DNA of 64,000 nt from Chamaelirium japonicum (lineage: Eukaryota; Streptophyta; Magnoliopsida; Liliales; Melanthiaceae). The DNA lies in assembly GCA_947650365.1 (NCBI GenBank), contig OX393549.1, positions 28,735,209 through 28,799,208 of the forward strand, written 5' to 3'. The notes beneath the pieces are model-generated. The model worked only from the letters and a program-made list of their open reading frames with translations, had not been told where the DNA came from and did not search any database. Position numbers and translations under genes: made by a program. Of the stretch, positions 1 to 12,596 are shown piece by piece (positions within the stretch are counted from its first letter, which is position 1; every line of letters begins with the position of its first letter).

Positions 1-1944
1 TACGATCCATTCTAATTTATTCGTACGATTCATTCTAATTCTTTCGTAAGATCCATTATAATTCATTCGTATGACCCATTCTAATTCATTCGTACGATCC
101 ATTCTAATTCATTCGCACGAATGTATCCATTCTAGTTCATTCGTACGATCCATTCTAATTCATTCGTACGATCCATTCTAATTCATTCGCACGATCCATT
201 CTAATTCATTCGTACGATCCATTCTAATTCATTCGCGCGAATGTATCCATTCTAATTCATTCGTACGATCCATTCTAATTCATTCGTACGATCCATTCTA
301 ATTCATTCGCACGATTCATTCTAATTCATTCGTACGATCCATTCTAGTTCATTCATACGATCCATTCTAATTCATTCGTACGATCCATTCTAATTCATTC
401 GCACAAATGTATCCATTCTAATTTATTCGTACGACCCATTCTAATTCATTCGCACGATCCATTCTAATTCATTCTAATTCATTCGTACGATCTATTCTAA
501 TTCATTCGTACGATCCATTCTTACTCATTCGTATGATCCATTCTAATTCATTCATACGATCCATTCTAATTCATTCGCACGAATGTAACCATTCTAATTC
601 ATTCGTACGATCCATTCTAATTCATTCGCACAAATGTATCTATTCTAATTCATTCATACGATCCATTCTAATTCATTCGCACGATCCATTCTAATTCATT
701 CGTACGATCCATTCTAATTCTTTCACACGATCCATTCTAATTCATTCGTTCGATCCATTCTAATTCATTCGCACGATCCATTCTAATTCATTCATAGGAT
801 CCATTCTAATTCATTCATACGATCTATTCTAATTCTTTCGCACGAATGTATCCATTCTAATTCATTCGCACGAATGTATCCATTCTAATTCATTCGTACG
901 ATCCATTCTAATTCATTCGTACGATCCATTCTAATTCATTCGTACGATCTATTCTAATTAATTCGTATGATCCATTCTAATTCATTCGTACGATCCATTC
1001 TAATTCATTCATACAATCCATTCTAACTCATTCGCACGAATGTATCCATTCTAATTAATTCGTACGATCCAGTCTAATTCATTCGTATGATCCATTCTTA
1101 TTCATTCGCACGATCCAGTCTAATGGATTCGCACGATCCATTCTAATTCATTCGCACGAATGTATTCATTCTAATTCATTCGTACGATCCATTCTAATTC
1201 ATTAATATGATCCATTCTAATTCATTCGTACGATCCATTCTAATTCATATGCACAAAGGTATCCATTCTAATCCATTCGTAGGATCCATTCTAATCCATT
1301 CGTATGATCCATTCTAATTCATTCGTAAGATCCATTCTAATTCATTCGTACGATCCATTCTAATTCATTCGTACGATCCATTCTAATTCATTCGCACGAA
1401 TGTATCCATTCTAGTTCATTCGTACGATCCATTCTAATTCATTCGTACGATCCATTCTAATTCATTCGCACGAATGTATCCATTCTAGTTCATTCGTACG
1501 ATCCATTCTAGTTCATTCGTATGATCCAGTCTAATTCATTCGTACGATCCATTCTAATTCATTCATATGATCCATTCTAATTAATTCGTATGATCCATTC
1601 TAATTCATTCGTACGATCCATTCTAATTCATTCATACAATCCATTCTAATTCATTCGCACGAATGTATCCATTCTAATTAATTCGTACGATCCATTCTAA
1701 TTCATTCATATGATCCATTCTAATTCATTCGAACGAATCCATTCTAATTCATTCATACAATCTATTCTATTTCATTCGTAAGATCCATTCTAATTCATTC
1801 GTAAGATCCATTCTAATTCATTCGCACGAATGTATCCATTCTAGTTCATTCGTACGATCCATTCTAATTCATTCGTACGATCCATTCTAATTCATTCATA
1901 CGATCTATTCTAATTTATTATTACAATCCATTCTAATACATTTG
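1..1944 (+). repeat. Satellite block 1, F orientation
   Basis: Continuous F monomers, open at the window start. A 10-bp partial monomer (CTAATTCATT repeated) lies at about 462-480. The stretch 1031-1320, with CAGTCTAAT, ATATGCACAAAGG and CTAATCCATTCG variants in order, is a relative of 22.86-23.15 kb and 26.03-26.32 kb. The block ends at TTTGTACGAATG, where an F linker runs straight into an R monomer. Confidence 0.95.
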
Positions 1945-4396
1945 TACGAATGAATTAGAATGGATCGTACGAATGAATTAGAATAGATCGTACGAATGAA
2001 TTAGAATGGATCGTACGTAGGAATTAGAATGGATCGTACGAATGAATTAGAATGGATATATTCGTGCAAATGAATTAGAATGGATCGTATGAATGAATTA
2101 GAATGCATTGTATGAATGAATTAGAATGGATCGTATGAATGAATTAGAATGGATCGTACGAATGAATTAGAATGGATACATTCGTGCGAATGAATTAGAA
2201 TGGATACATTCGTGCGAAAGAATTAGAATAGATCGTATGAATGAATTAGAATGGATCCTATGAATGAATTAGAATGGATCGTGCGAATGAATTAGAATGG
2301 ATCGTACGAATGAATTAGAATGGATCGTGTGAAAGAATTAGAATGGATCGTACGAATGAATTAGAATGGATCGTGCGAATGAATTAGAATGGATCGTACG
2401 AATGAATTAGAATGGATCGTGTGAAAGAATTAGAATAGATCGTACGAATGAATTAGAATGGATCGTGCGAATGAATTAGAATGGATTGTACGAATGAATT
2501 AGAATGGATACATTTATGCGAATGAATTAGAATGGTTACATTTGTGCGAATGAATTAGAACGGATCGTACGAATGAATTAGAATGGATATATTCGTGCAA
2601 ATGAATTAGAATGGATCGTATGAATGTATTAGAATGGATCGTATGAGTGAATTAGAATGGATCGTGCGAATGAATTAGAATGGATTGTGCGAATGAATTA
2701 GAATGGATCGTACGAATGAATTAAAATGGATCGTGTGAAAGAATTAGAATGGATTGTATGAATGAATTAGAATAGATCGTATGAATGAATTAGAATGGAT
2801 CGTACGAATGAATTAGAATGGATAGTACGAATGAACTAGAATGGATACATTCGTGCGAATGAATTAGAATGGATCGTACTAATGAATTAGAATGGATCGT
2901 ACGAGTGAATTAGAACGAATCTTACGAATGAATTAGAATGGATCGTACAAATGCACGATCCATGCGAATGAATTAGAATAGATCGTACGAATGAACTAGA
3001 ATGGATACATTCGTGCGAATGAATTAGAATGGATCATACGAATGAATTAGAATGGATCGTACGAATGAATTAGAATAGATCCTACGAATGAATTAGAATG
3101 GATCGTACGAATGAATTAGAATGGATCGTACGAATGAATTAGAATGGATACATTCGTGCGAATGAATTAGAATGGATCGGACGAATGAATTAGAATGGAT
3201 CGTACGAATGAATTAGAATGGATCGTACGAATGAATTAGAATGGATCGTATGAATGAATTAGAATGGATCGTACGAATAAATTAGAATGGATACATTCGT
3301 CCGAATGAATTAGAATGGATCATACGAATGAGTAAGAATGGATCGTACGAATGAAATAGAATAGATTGTTCGAATGAATTAGAATGGATTCGTACGAATG
3401 AATTAGAATGGATACATTCGTGCGAATGAATTAGAATGGATCGTACCAATGAGTAAGAATGGATCGTATGAATGAAATAGAATGGATTGTGCGAATGAAT
3501 TAGAATGGATCATACGAATGAATTAGAATGGATCGTACGAATTAATTAGAATGGATACATTCGTGCGAATGAATTAGAATGGATTGTATGAATGAATTAG
3601 AATGGATCGTACGAATGAATTAGAATGGATCAAACGAATGAATTATAATGGATACATTCGTGCGAATAAATTAGAATGGATTGTGCGAATGAATAAGAAC
3701 ATATCGTGCGAATGAATTAGAATGGATCGTACGAATGAATTAGCATGGATACATTTGTGCGAATGAATTAGAATGGATCGTACGAATGAATTAGAATGGA
3801 TCGAATGAATGAATTAGAATGGATCGTACGAATGAATTAGAATGGATTGTACTAATGAATTAGAATGGATCGTACGAATGAATTAGAATGGATCATACGA
3901 ATGAACTAGAATGGATACATTCGTGTGAATGAATTAGAATGGATCGTATGAATGAATTAGAATGGATCGTACGAATGAATTAGAATGGATCTTACGAATG
4001 AATTAGAATGTATCATACGAATGAATTAGAATGGATCGTACGAATGAATTAGAATGGATACATTCGTGCGAATGAATTAGAATGGATCGGACGAATGAAT
4101 TAGAATGGATCATACGAATGAATTAGAATGGATCGTACGAATGAATTAGAATGGATCGTACGAATAAATTAGAATGGATACATTCGTCCGAATGAATTAG
4201 AATGGATCATACGAAGGAGTAAGAATGGATCGTATGAATGAAATAGAATAGATTGTACGAATGAATTAGAATGGATCCTACGAATGAATTAGAATGGATC
4301 GTGTGAAAGAATTAGAATGGATTGTATGAATGAATTAGAATGGATCGTATGAATGAATTAGAATGGATCGTGCGAATGAATTCGAATGGATCGTAC
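1945..4396 (-). repeat. Satellite block 2, R orientation
   Basis: One of the longest R runs (2.45 kb). At about 2946-2962 a short F fragment (CACGATCCATG) is embedded, a variant of the junction used at 58586. The series TTCGTACGAATG, GTACCAATGAGTAAG, GAAATAG near 3388-3480 recurs at 36.58, 38.13 and 60.81 kb. The last 0.33 kb is the left arm of a long palindrome. Confidence 0.95.
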
Positions 4397-4683
4397 GAAT
4401 TCATTCTAATTCATTCATACAATCCATTCTAATTCTTTCACACGATCAATTCTAATTCATTCGTAGGATCCATTCTAATTCATTCGTACAATCTATTCTA
4501 TTTCATTCGTACGATCCATTCTTACTCATTCGTATGATCCATTCTAATTCATTCAGACGAATGTATCCATTCTAATTTATTCGTACGATCCATTCTAATT
4601 CATTCGTACGATCCATTCTAATTCATTCGTACGATCCATTCTAATTCATTCGTCCGATCCATTCTAATTCATTCGCACGAATG
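4061..4683. repeat. Long palindrome, 278-bp arms, 67-bp spacer
   Basis: Left arm 4061-4338 pairs with 4406-4683. Inner ends (4338+4406) and outer ends (4061+4683) give the same sum, 8744, so there is no net indel. The match is by specific variants in mirror order (GGATCCTACG with CGTAGGATCC, GAAATAG with CTATTTC, GAGTAAG-type with CTTACTC, CGTCCG-type with a CAGACG/CGTCCG pair), not just by opposite monomer orientation. The right arm ends exactly at the next orientation switch. Confidence 0.87.
4397..4683 (+). repeat. Satellite block 3, F orientation
   Basis: Short F block starting at a GAATTC junction. Almost all of it is the right arm of the palindrome at 4061-4683. It ends exactly in the linker of a 28-bp monomer, whose CGAATG continues as an R monomer. 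Confidence 0.95.
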
Positions 4684-6430
4684 AATTAGAATGGATCGTA
4701 CGAATGAACTAGAATGAAATAGAATGGATTGTGCGAATAAATTAGAATGGATCGTACGAATGAATTAGAATGGTTCGTGTGAAAGAATTAGAATGGATTG
4801 TATGAATGAATTAGAATAGATCGTATGAATGAATTAGAATGGATCGTACGAATGAATTAGAATGGATCGTACGAATGAACTAGAATGGATACATTCGTGC
4901 GAATAATTTAGAATGTATCGTACGAATGAATTAGAATGGATCGTACGAATGAATTAGAATGGATCTTACGAATGAATTAGAATGGATCGTACGAATGCAC
5001 GATCCATGCGAATGAATTAGAATAGATCGTACGAATGAACTAGAATGGATACATTCGTGCGAATGAATTAGAATGGATCGTACGAATGAATTAGAATGGA
5101 TCGTATGAATGAATTAGAATGGATCGTACGAATGAATTTGAATGGATCGTACGAATGAATTAGAATGGATCGTACGAATGAATTAGAATGGATACATTCG
5201 TGCGAATGAATTAGAATGGATATATTCGTGCGAAAGAATTAGAATAGATCGTATGAATGAATTAGAATGGATCCTATGAATGAATTAGAATGGATCGTGC
5301 GAATGAATTAGAATGGATCGTACGAATGAATTAGAATGGATCGTGCTAATGAATTAGAATTGATCGAACGAATGAATTAGAATGGATACATTTGTGCGAA
5401 TGAATTAGAATGGATCGTACGAATGAGAAAGAATGGATCGTACGAATGAAATAGAATAGATCGTACGAATGAATTAGAATGGATCGTACGAATGAATTAG
5501 AATGGATATATTCGTGCAAATGAATTAGAATGGATCGTATGAATGTATTAGAATGGATCGTATAAGTGAATTAGAATGGATCGTATGAATGAATTAGAAT
5601 GGATCGTATGAATGAATTAGAATGGATACATTCGTGTGAATGAATTAGAATGGATCGTATGAATGAATTAGAATAGATTTTGTGAATGAGTTAGAACTGA
5701 TCGTACGAATGAATTAGAATGGATACATTCGTACGAATGAATTAGAATGGATTGTATGAATGAATTAGAATGGATCGTACGAATGAATTAGAATGGATCG
5801 TATGAGCGAATTAGAATGGATACGAAGGAATTAGAATGGATCGTACGAAGGAATTAGAATGGATTATACGAATGAAATAGAATGGATCGTACGAAGGAAT
5901 TAGAATGGATCGTACGAAGGAATTAGAATGGATCGTACAAAGGATTTTGAATGAATCGTACGAATGAATTAGAATGGATATATTCGTGCAAATGAATTAG
6001 AATGGATCATATGAATGAATTAGAATGGATCGTATGAGTGAATTAGAACGGATAGTACGAATGAAGTAGAATGGATCGTATGAATGAATTAGAATGGATA
6101 CATTCGTGCGAATGAATTAGAATGGATCGTATGAATGAATTAGAATAGATTATGCGAATGAATTAGAATGGATCGTATGAATGAATTAGAATGGATACAT
6201 TCGTGCGAATAAATTAGAATGGATTGTATGAATGAATTAGAATGGATCGTACAAATGAATTAGAATAGATCGTACGAATGAATTAGAATAGATTGCGCGA
6301 ATGAATTAGAATGGATCATACAAATGAATTAGAATGGATCGTACGAAGGAATTAGAATGAATCGTACGAATGAATTAGAATGGATCATACGAATGAATTA
6401 GAATGGATCGTACGAAGGAATTAGAATGGA
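4684..6430 (-). repeat. Satellite block 4, R orientation
   Basis: R monomers. The CGAATGCACGATCCATG insert at about 4995 repeats the one at 2946. From about 5500 to 6430 it carries the module also found in the 4.2-kb higher-order repeat, including a 20-bp monomer (GGATACGAAGG at 5818) and GAACGGATAGTACG with GAAGTAG near 6046. Confidence 0.95.
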
Positions 6431-6586
6431 TCGTACGATCCATTCTAATTCATTCATACAATCCATTCTAATTCATTTGCACGAATGTATCCATTCTAAT
6501 CCATTCGTACGATCCATTCTAATCCATTCGTACGATCCATTCTAATTCATTCGCATGAATGTAACCATTCTAATTCATTCACACGA
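6431..6586 (+). repeat. Satellite block 5, short F island
   Basis: Six to seven F monomers between R blocks, including two CTAATCCATTCG variants and a GTAACCATTC variant. Entered through CGTACG and left through ACACGATCGTATG. Confidence 0.93.
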
Positions 6587-6969
6587 TCGTATGAATTAGA
6601 ATGGATACATTCGTGCGAATGAATTAGAATGGATCGTGCGAATCCATTAGACTGGATCATGCGAATGAATAAGAATGGATCATACGAATGAATTAGAATG
6701 GATCGTACGAATTAATTAGAATGGATACATTCGTGCGAATGAATTAGAATGGATTGTATGAATGAATTAGAATGGATCGAATGAATGAATTAGAATGGAT
6801 CATATGAATTAATTAGAATGGATCATACGAATGAATTAGAATGGATCGTACGAATGAATTAGAATGGATCGTATGAATGAACTAGAATGAATCGTACGAA
6901 TGAACTAGAATAGATATATTCGTGCGAATGAATTAGAATGGATCGTACGAATGAATTAGAATGGATCGT
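6587..6969 (-). repeat. Satellite block 6, R orientation
   Basis: R monomers containing the rare pair AATCCATTAGACTGG (about 6634) and GAATAAGAATGG, also seen at 51.69 and 55.29 kb. Switches to F through GATCGTACGATTC. Confidence 0.93.
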
Positions 6970-8090
6970 ACGATTCATTCTAATTCATTCGTACGATCCA
7001 TTCTAATACATTCGTACGATTCATGCTAATTCATTCGCATGATCCATTCTAATTCATTCATACGATCCATTCTTATTCATTCATACGATCCATTCTAATT
7101 TATTCACACAATCCATTCTAATTCATTCGTACAATCCATTCTAATTCATTCGTATGATCCATTCTAACTCATTCGGTGGATCCATTCTAATTCATTCGTA
7201 CGATCCATTCTAATTTATTCCCACGATCTATTCTAATTTATTCGTACGATCCATTCTAATTCATTCGTACGATCTATTCTAATTTATTCGCACGAATGTA
7301 ACCATTCTAATTCATTCATACAATTCATTCTAATTCATTCGTATGAGCTATTCTAATTCATTCGCACGATCCATTCTAATTCATTCGTACGATACATTGT
7401 AATTCATTCATACAATCCATTTAGATTCATTCGCACAAATGTATCCATTCAAATTCATTCGTATGATCCAGTCTAATTCATTCGTACGATCCATTCTAAT
7501 TCATTCGCACGAATATATCCATTCTAATTCTTTCGTACGATGCATTCTAATTCATTCGTACGATCCATTCTAATTCATTCATTTGATCCATTCTAATTCA
7601 TTCGTACGATCCATTCTAATTCATTCGTCTGATCCATTCTAATTCATTCGCACGAATGTATCCATCCTAATTCATTCGTACGATCCATTCTAATTCATTC
7701 ATACGATCCATTCTATTTCATTCATACAATGCATTCTAATACTTTCACACGATCCATTCTAATTCATTCGTACGATCCATTCTAATTCATTCGTACAATC
7801 CATTCTATTTCATTTGTACGATCCATTCTTACTCATTCGTATGATCCATTCTAATTCATTCGTACGATCCATTCTAATTCATTTGTACGATCCATTCTAA
7901 TTCATTCGTACAATCCATTTAGATTCATTCGCACAAATGTATCCATTCAAATTCATTCGTACGATCCAGTCTAATTCATTCGTACGATCCATTCTAATTC
8001 ATTCGCACGAATATATCCATTCTAATTCTTTCGTACGATGCATTCTAATTCATTCGTACGATCCATTCTAATTCATTCGTACGATCCATT
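6970..8090 (+). repeat. Satellite block 7, F orientation
   Basis: F monomers with rare variants such as CTCATTCGGTGGATCC (about 7170) and CCATTTAGATTCATTCG (about 7420 and 7916). The set near 7420-7560 is repeated at 7916-8060, a local duplication of about 0.5 kb. Relatives lie at 32.3 and 41.1 kb. Confidence 0.93.
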
Positions 8091-8413
8091 TACGAATGAA
8101 GTAGAATGGATCGTATGAATGAATTAGAATGGATACATTTGTGCGAATGAATTAGAATGGATCGTATGAATGAATTAGAATAGATTGTGCAAATGAATTA
8201 GAATGGATCGTACGAATGAATTAGAATGGATACATTCATGCGAATAAATTAGAATGGATTGTATGAATGAATTAGAATGGATCGTACGAATGAATTAGAA
8301 TGGATCGTACGAATGAATTAGAATAGATTGCGCGAATGAATTAGAATGGATCGTGCGAATGAAATAGAATGGATACAAATGAATTAGAATGGATCATACG
8401 AATGAATTAGAAT
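8091..8413 (-). repeat. Satellite block 8, R orientation
   Basis: Begins abruptly inside a monomer at TACGAATGAAGTAG, matching the interior of the higher-order module at about 11.43 kb, so this looks like a fragment of that module inserted or joined mid-unit. Confidence 0.93.
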
Positions 8414-8561
8414 GACGATCCATTCCTACTCATTCGTATGATCTATTCTAATTTATTCGCATGAATGTATCCATTCTAATTCATTCGTACGTCTAATTCA
8501 TTCGCACAATCCATTCTATTTCATTCATACGATCCATTCTTACTTATTCGTATGATCCATT
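8414..8561 (+). repeat. Satellite block 9, short F island
   Basis: About six F monomers with an internal deletion near 8490 (CGTACGTCTAATTC). Its end is the left arm of a palindrome with a 33-bp spacer at 8559-8591. Confidence 0.92.
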
Positions 8562-8658
8562 ATGGATACATTCGTGCGAATGAATTAGAATGGATCATAC
8601 GAATGAGTAAGAATGGATCGTACGAATGAAATAGAATGGATTGTGCGAATGAATTAGA
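8492..8658. repeat. Palindrome, about 67-bp arms, 33-bp spacer
   Basis: Same class; spacer 8559-8591. The left arm is shortened by the deletion near 8490. Confidence 0.75.
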
Positions 8659-9108
8659 ATGGATCGTACGAATGAATTAGAATGGATCGTGTGAATGAAT
8701 TAGAATGGATTGTATGAATGAATTAGAATAGATCGTATGAATGAATTAGAATGGATCGTACGAATGAATTAGAATGGATCGTACAAATGAATTAGAATGG
8801 ATCGTATGAATGAATTATAATGGATACATTCGTGCGAATGAATTAGAATGGATAGATTCGTGCGAAAGAATTAGAATAGATCGTATGAATGAATTAGAAT
8901 GGATCCTATGAATGAATTAGAATGGATCGTGCGAATGAATTAGAATGGATCGTACGAATGAATTAGAATGGATTGTGCTAATGAATTAGAATTGATCGAA
9001 CGAATGAATTAGCATGGATCGTGCTAATGAATTAGAATGGAACGTACGAATGAATTAGAATGGATCGTGTGAAAGAATTAGAATGGATTGTATGAATGAA
9101 TTAGAATG
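8562..9108 (-). repeat. Satellite block 10, R orientation
   Basis: Starts at the CCATTATGGATACA junction and ends at GAATTC (9108-9113). The last 0.1 kb, with TGCTAATG, GATCGAACG, TTAGCATGG and GGAACGTACG in order, is the exact mirror of the F sequence just after 12597. Confidence 0.94.
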
Positions 9109-10573
9109 AATTCGTACGATCCATTCGAATTCATTCGCACGATCCATTCTAATTCATTCATACGATCCATTCTAATTCATTCATACAATCCATTCTAATT
9201 CTTTCACACGATCCATTCTAATTCATTCGTAGGATCCATTCTAATTCATTCGTACAATCTATTCTATTTCATTCGTACGATCCATTCTTACTCATTCATA
9301 TGATCCATTCTAATTCATTCGGACGAATGTATCCATTCTGATTTATTCGTACGATCCATTCTAATTCATTCGTACGATCCATTCTAATTCATTCATACGA
9401 TCCATTCTAATTCATTCGTCCGATCCATTCTAATTCATTTGCACGAATGTATCTATTCTAATTCATTCGTACGATCCATTCTAATTCATTCGTACGATCC
9501 ATTCTAATTCATTCGTAAGATCCATTCTAATTCATTCGTAAGATCCATTCTAATTTATTCGTACGATCCATTCTAATTCATTCGCACAAATGTATCCATT
9601 CTAGTTCATTCGTACGATCCATTCTAATTCATTCGTACGATCCATTCTAATTCATTCGCACGATCCATTCTAATTCATTCGTACGATCCATTCTAATTCA
9701 TTCATACGATCCATTCTAATTCATTCGTACGATCCATTCTAATTCATTCGCACGATCCATTCTAATTCATTCGTACGATCCATTCTAATTATTTCACACG
9801 ATCCATTCTAATTCATTTGCACGATCCATTCTAATTCATTCGTACGATCCATTATAATTATTTCACACGATCCATTCTAATTCATTCATACGATCCATTC
9901 TAATTCATTCCCACGATCCATTCTAATTCATTCGTACGATCCATTCTAATTCATTCGCACGATCCATTCTAATTCATTCGCACAAATGTATCCATTCTAA
10001 TTCATTCTTACGATCCATTCTAATTCATTCGCACGATCCATTCTAATTCATTCATACGATCCATTCTAATTCTTTCGCACGATCTGTTCTTATTCATTCG
10101 CACAATCCATTCTAATTCATTCGCATGAATGTATCCATTCTAATTCATTCGTACGATCCATTCTAATTCATTCGTACGATCCATTCTAATTCATTCGTAT
10201 GATCCATTCTAATTAATTCGTATGATCCATTCTAATTCATTCGTACGATCCATTCTAATTCATTCATACAATCCATTCTAATTCATTCGTACGATCCATT
10301 CTAATTCACTCATACGATCCATTCTAATACATTCATACGATCCATTCTAATTCATTTGCACGAATATATCCATTCTAATTCATTCATACGATCCTTTCTA
10401 ATTCCTTCGTACGATCCATTCTAATTCATTCGTACGATCTATTCTAATTCATTCGTACGATCCATTCTAATTCATTCGTATGATCCATTCTAATTCCTTC
10501 GTACGATCCATTCTAATTCATTCGTACGATCCATTCTAATTCATTCGTACAATCTATTCTAATTCATTCGTAC
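9109..10573 (+). repeat. Satellite block 11, F orientation
   Basis: F monomers following the GAATTC junction. The first 0.3 kb, with CGTAGGATCC, CAATCTATTCTATTTC, CTTACTC and CGGACG, mirrors the R sequence before 12597. The last 0.5 kb, from GATCTGTTCTTATTC (10083), matches the F end of the next higher-order copy (about 14350). Confidence 0.94.
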
Positions 10574-12596
10574 GAATGGATACATTCGTGTGAATGAATT
10601 AGAATGGATCGTACGAATGAGTAAGAATGGATCGTACGAATGAAATAGAATAGATTGCACGAATGAATTAGAATGGATCGTACGAATGAATTAGAATGGA
10701 TCGTGTGAAAGAATTAGAATGGATCGTACGAATGAATTAGAATGGATCGTACGAATGAATTAGAATGGATCGTACGATGGAATTAGAATGGATCGTACGA
10801 TTGAATTAGAATGGATCGTACGAATGAATTAGAATAGATCGTACGAATGAATTAGAATGGATCATACGAAGGAATTAGAATGGATCGTACGAATGAGTTA
10901 GAATGGATATATTCCTGCAAATGAATAAGAATGGATCGTATGAATGTATTAGGATGGATCGTATGAGTGAATTAGAATGGATCGTACGAATAAATTAGAA
11001 TGGATCGTATGAATGAATTAGAATGGATACATTTGTGTGAATGAATTAGAATGGATCGTACGAATGAATTAGAATAGATTTTGTGAATGAATTAGAACTG
11101 ATCGTACGAATGAATTAGAATGGATACATTCGTGCGAAGGAATTAGAATGGATTGTATGAATGAATTAGAATAGATCGTACGAATGAATTAGAATGGATC
11201 GTATGAGTGAATTAGAATGGATACGAAGGAATTAGAATGGATCGTACGAAGGAATTAGAATGGATCATACGAATGAAATAGAATGGATCGTACGAAGGAA
11301 TTAGAATGGATCGTACGAAGGAATTAGAATGGATCGTACGAATGAATTAGAATGGATATATTCGTGCAAATGAATTAGAATGGATCGTATGAATGAATTA
11401 GAATGGATCGTATGAGTGAATTAGAACGGATAGTACGAATGAAGTAGAATGGATCGTATGAATAAATTAGAATGGATACATTTGTGCGAATGAATTAGAA
11501 TGGATTGTATGAATGAATTAGAATAGATTGTGCGAATGAATTAGAATGGATCGTACGAATGAATTAGAATGGATACATTCGTGCGAATAAATTAGAATGG
11601 ATTGTATGAATGAATTAGAATGGATCGTATGAATGAATTAGAATGGATCGTATGAATGAATTAGAATAGATTGTGCGAATGAATTAGAATGAATCGTACG
11701 AATGAATTAGAATGGATCATACGAATGAATTAGAATGGATCGTACGAATGAATTAGAATGGATCGTACGAATGAATTAGAATGGATCGTATGAAGGAATT
11801 AGAATGGATCGTACGAATGAATTAGAATGGATCGTACGATTGAATTAGAATGGATCATACGAATGAGTAAGAATTGATCGTATGAATGAATTAGATTGGA
11901 TCGTACGATCCATTCTAATTCATTAGCATGGATCGTGCTAATGAATTAGAATGGAATATACGAATGAATTAGAATGGATCATAGAATGGAACATACGAAT
12001 GAATTAGAATGAATTAGAATGGATCATACGAGTGAATTAGAATAGATCATAGGAATGAATTAGAATGGATCGTGCAAATGAATTAGAATGGATACATTCG
12101 TGCAAATGAATTAGAATGGATCGTGCGAATGAATTAGAATGGATCGTACGAATGAATTAGAATGGATATATTTGAACGAATAAATTAGAATGGATCATAC
12201 GAATGAATTAGAATGGATCGTACGAATGAATTAGAATGGATAGTGCGAATGAATTAGAATCGATCGTACGAATGAATTAGAATGGATCGTACGAATGAAT
12301 TAGAATGGATCATACGAATGAGTAAGAATGGATCGTACGAATGAATTAGAATGGATCGTACGAATAAATTAGAATGGATACATTCGTCCGAATGAATTAG
12401 AATGGATCATATGAATAAGTAAGAATGGATCGTACGAATGAAATAGAATAGATTGTACGAATGAATTAGAATGAATCCTACGAATGAATTAGAATGGATC
12501 GTGTGAAAGAATTAGAATGGATTGTATGAATGAATTAGAATGGATCGTATGAATGAATTAGAATGGATCGTGCAAATGAATTCGAATGGATCGTAC
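10574..12596 (-). repeat. Satellite block 12, R half of higher-order copy A
   Basis: R monomers between the GAATGGATACATTCGTGTG junction and the GAATTC junction at 12597. Holds a 20-bp monomer at 11219 and a one-monomer inversion at 11909-11955. Confidence 0.94.
11909..11955. repeat. One-monomer micro-inversion forming a perfect hairpin
   Basis: Arm CCATTCTAATTCATTAGCA (11910-11928), 7-nt loop TGGATCG (11929-11935), perfect complement 11936-11954; one more pair at 11909/11955. An F monomer sits inside an R block. Present once in each higher-order copy. Confidence 0.92.

Noticed and set aside
4397..4402. GAATTC sites as cloning or vector junctions
   Set aside because: These EcoRI-type sites recur at every switch of this class with the same flanking satellite variants and no vector sequence, and they arise naturally from overlap of AATGAATT and AATTCATT.
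10574..11904. Terminal inverted repeats of a DNA transposon
   Set aside because: F and R flanks look like inverted termini, but the interior is the same satellite, with no transposase remnant and no target-site duplication.
11909..11955. Rho-independent terminator or pre-miRNA
   Set aside because: The stem is only 19-20 bp, AT-rich, without a T tract, and is simply a one-monomer inversion in a satellite. No evidence of transcription from sequence alone.
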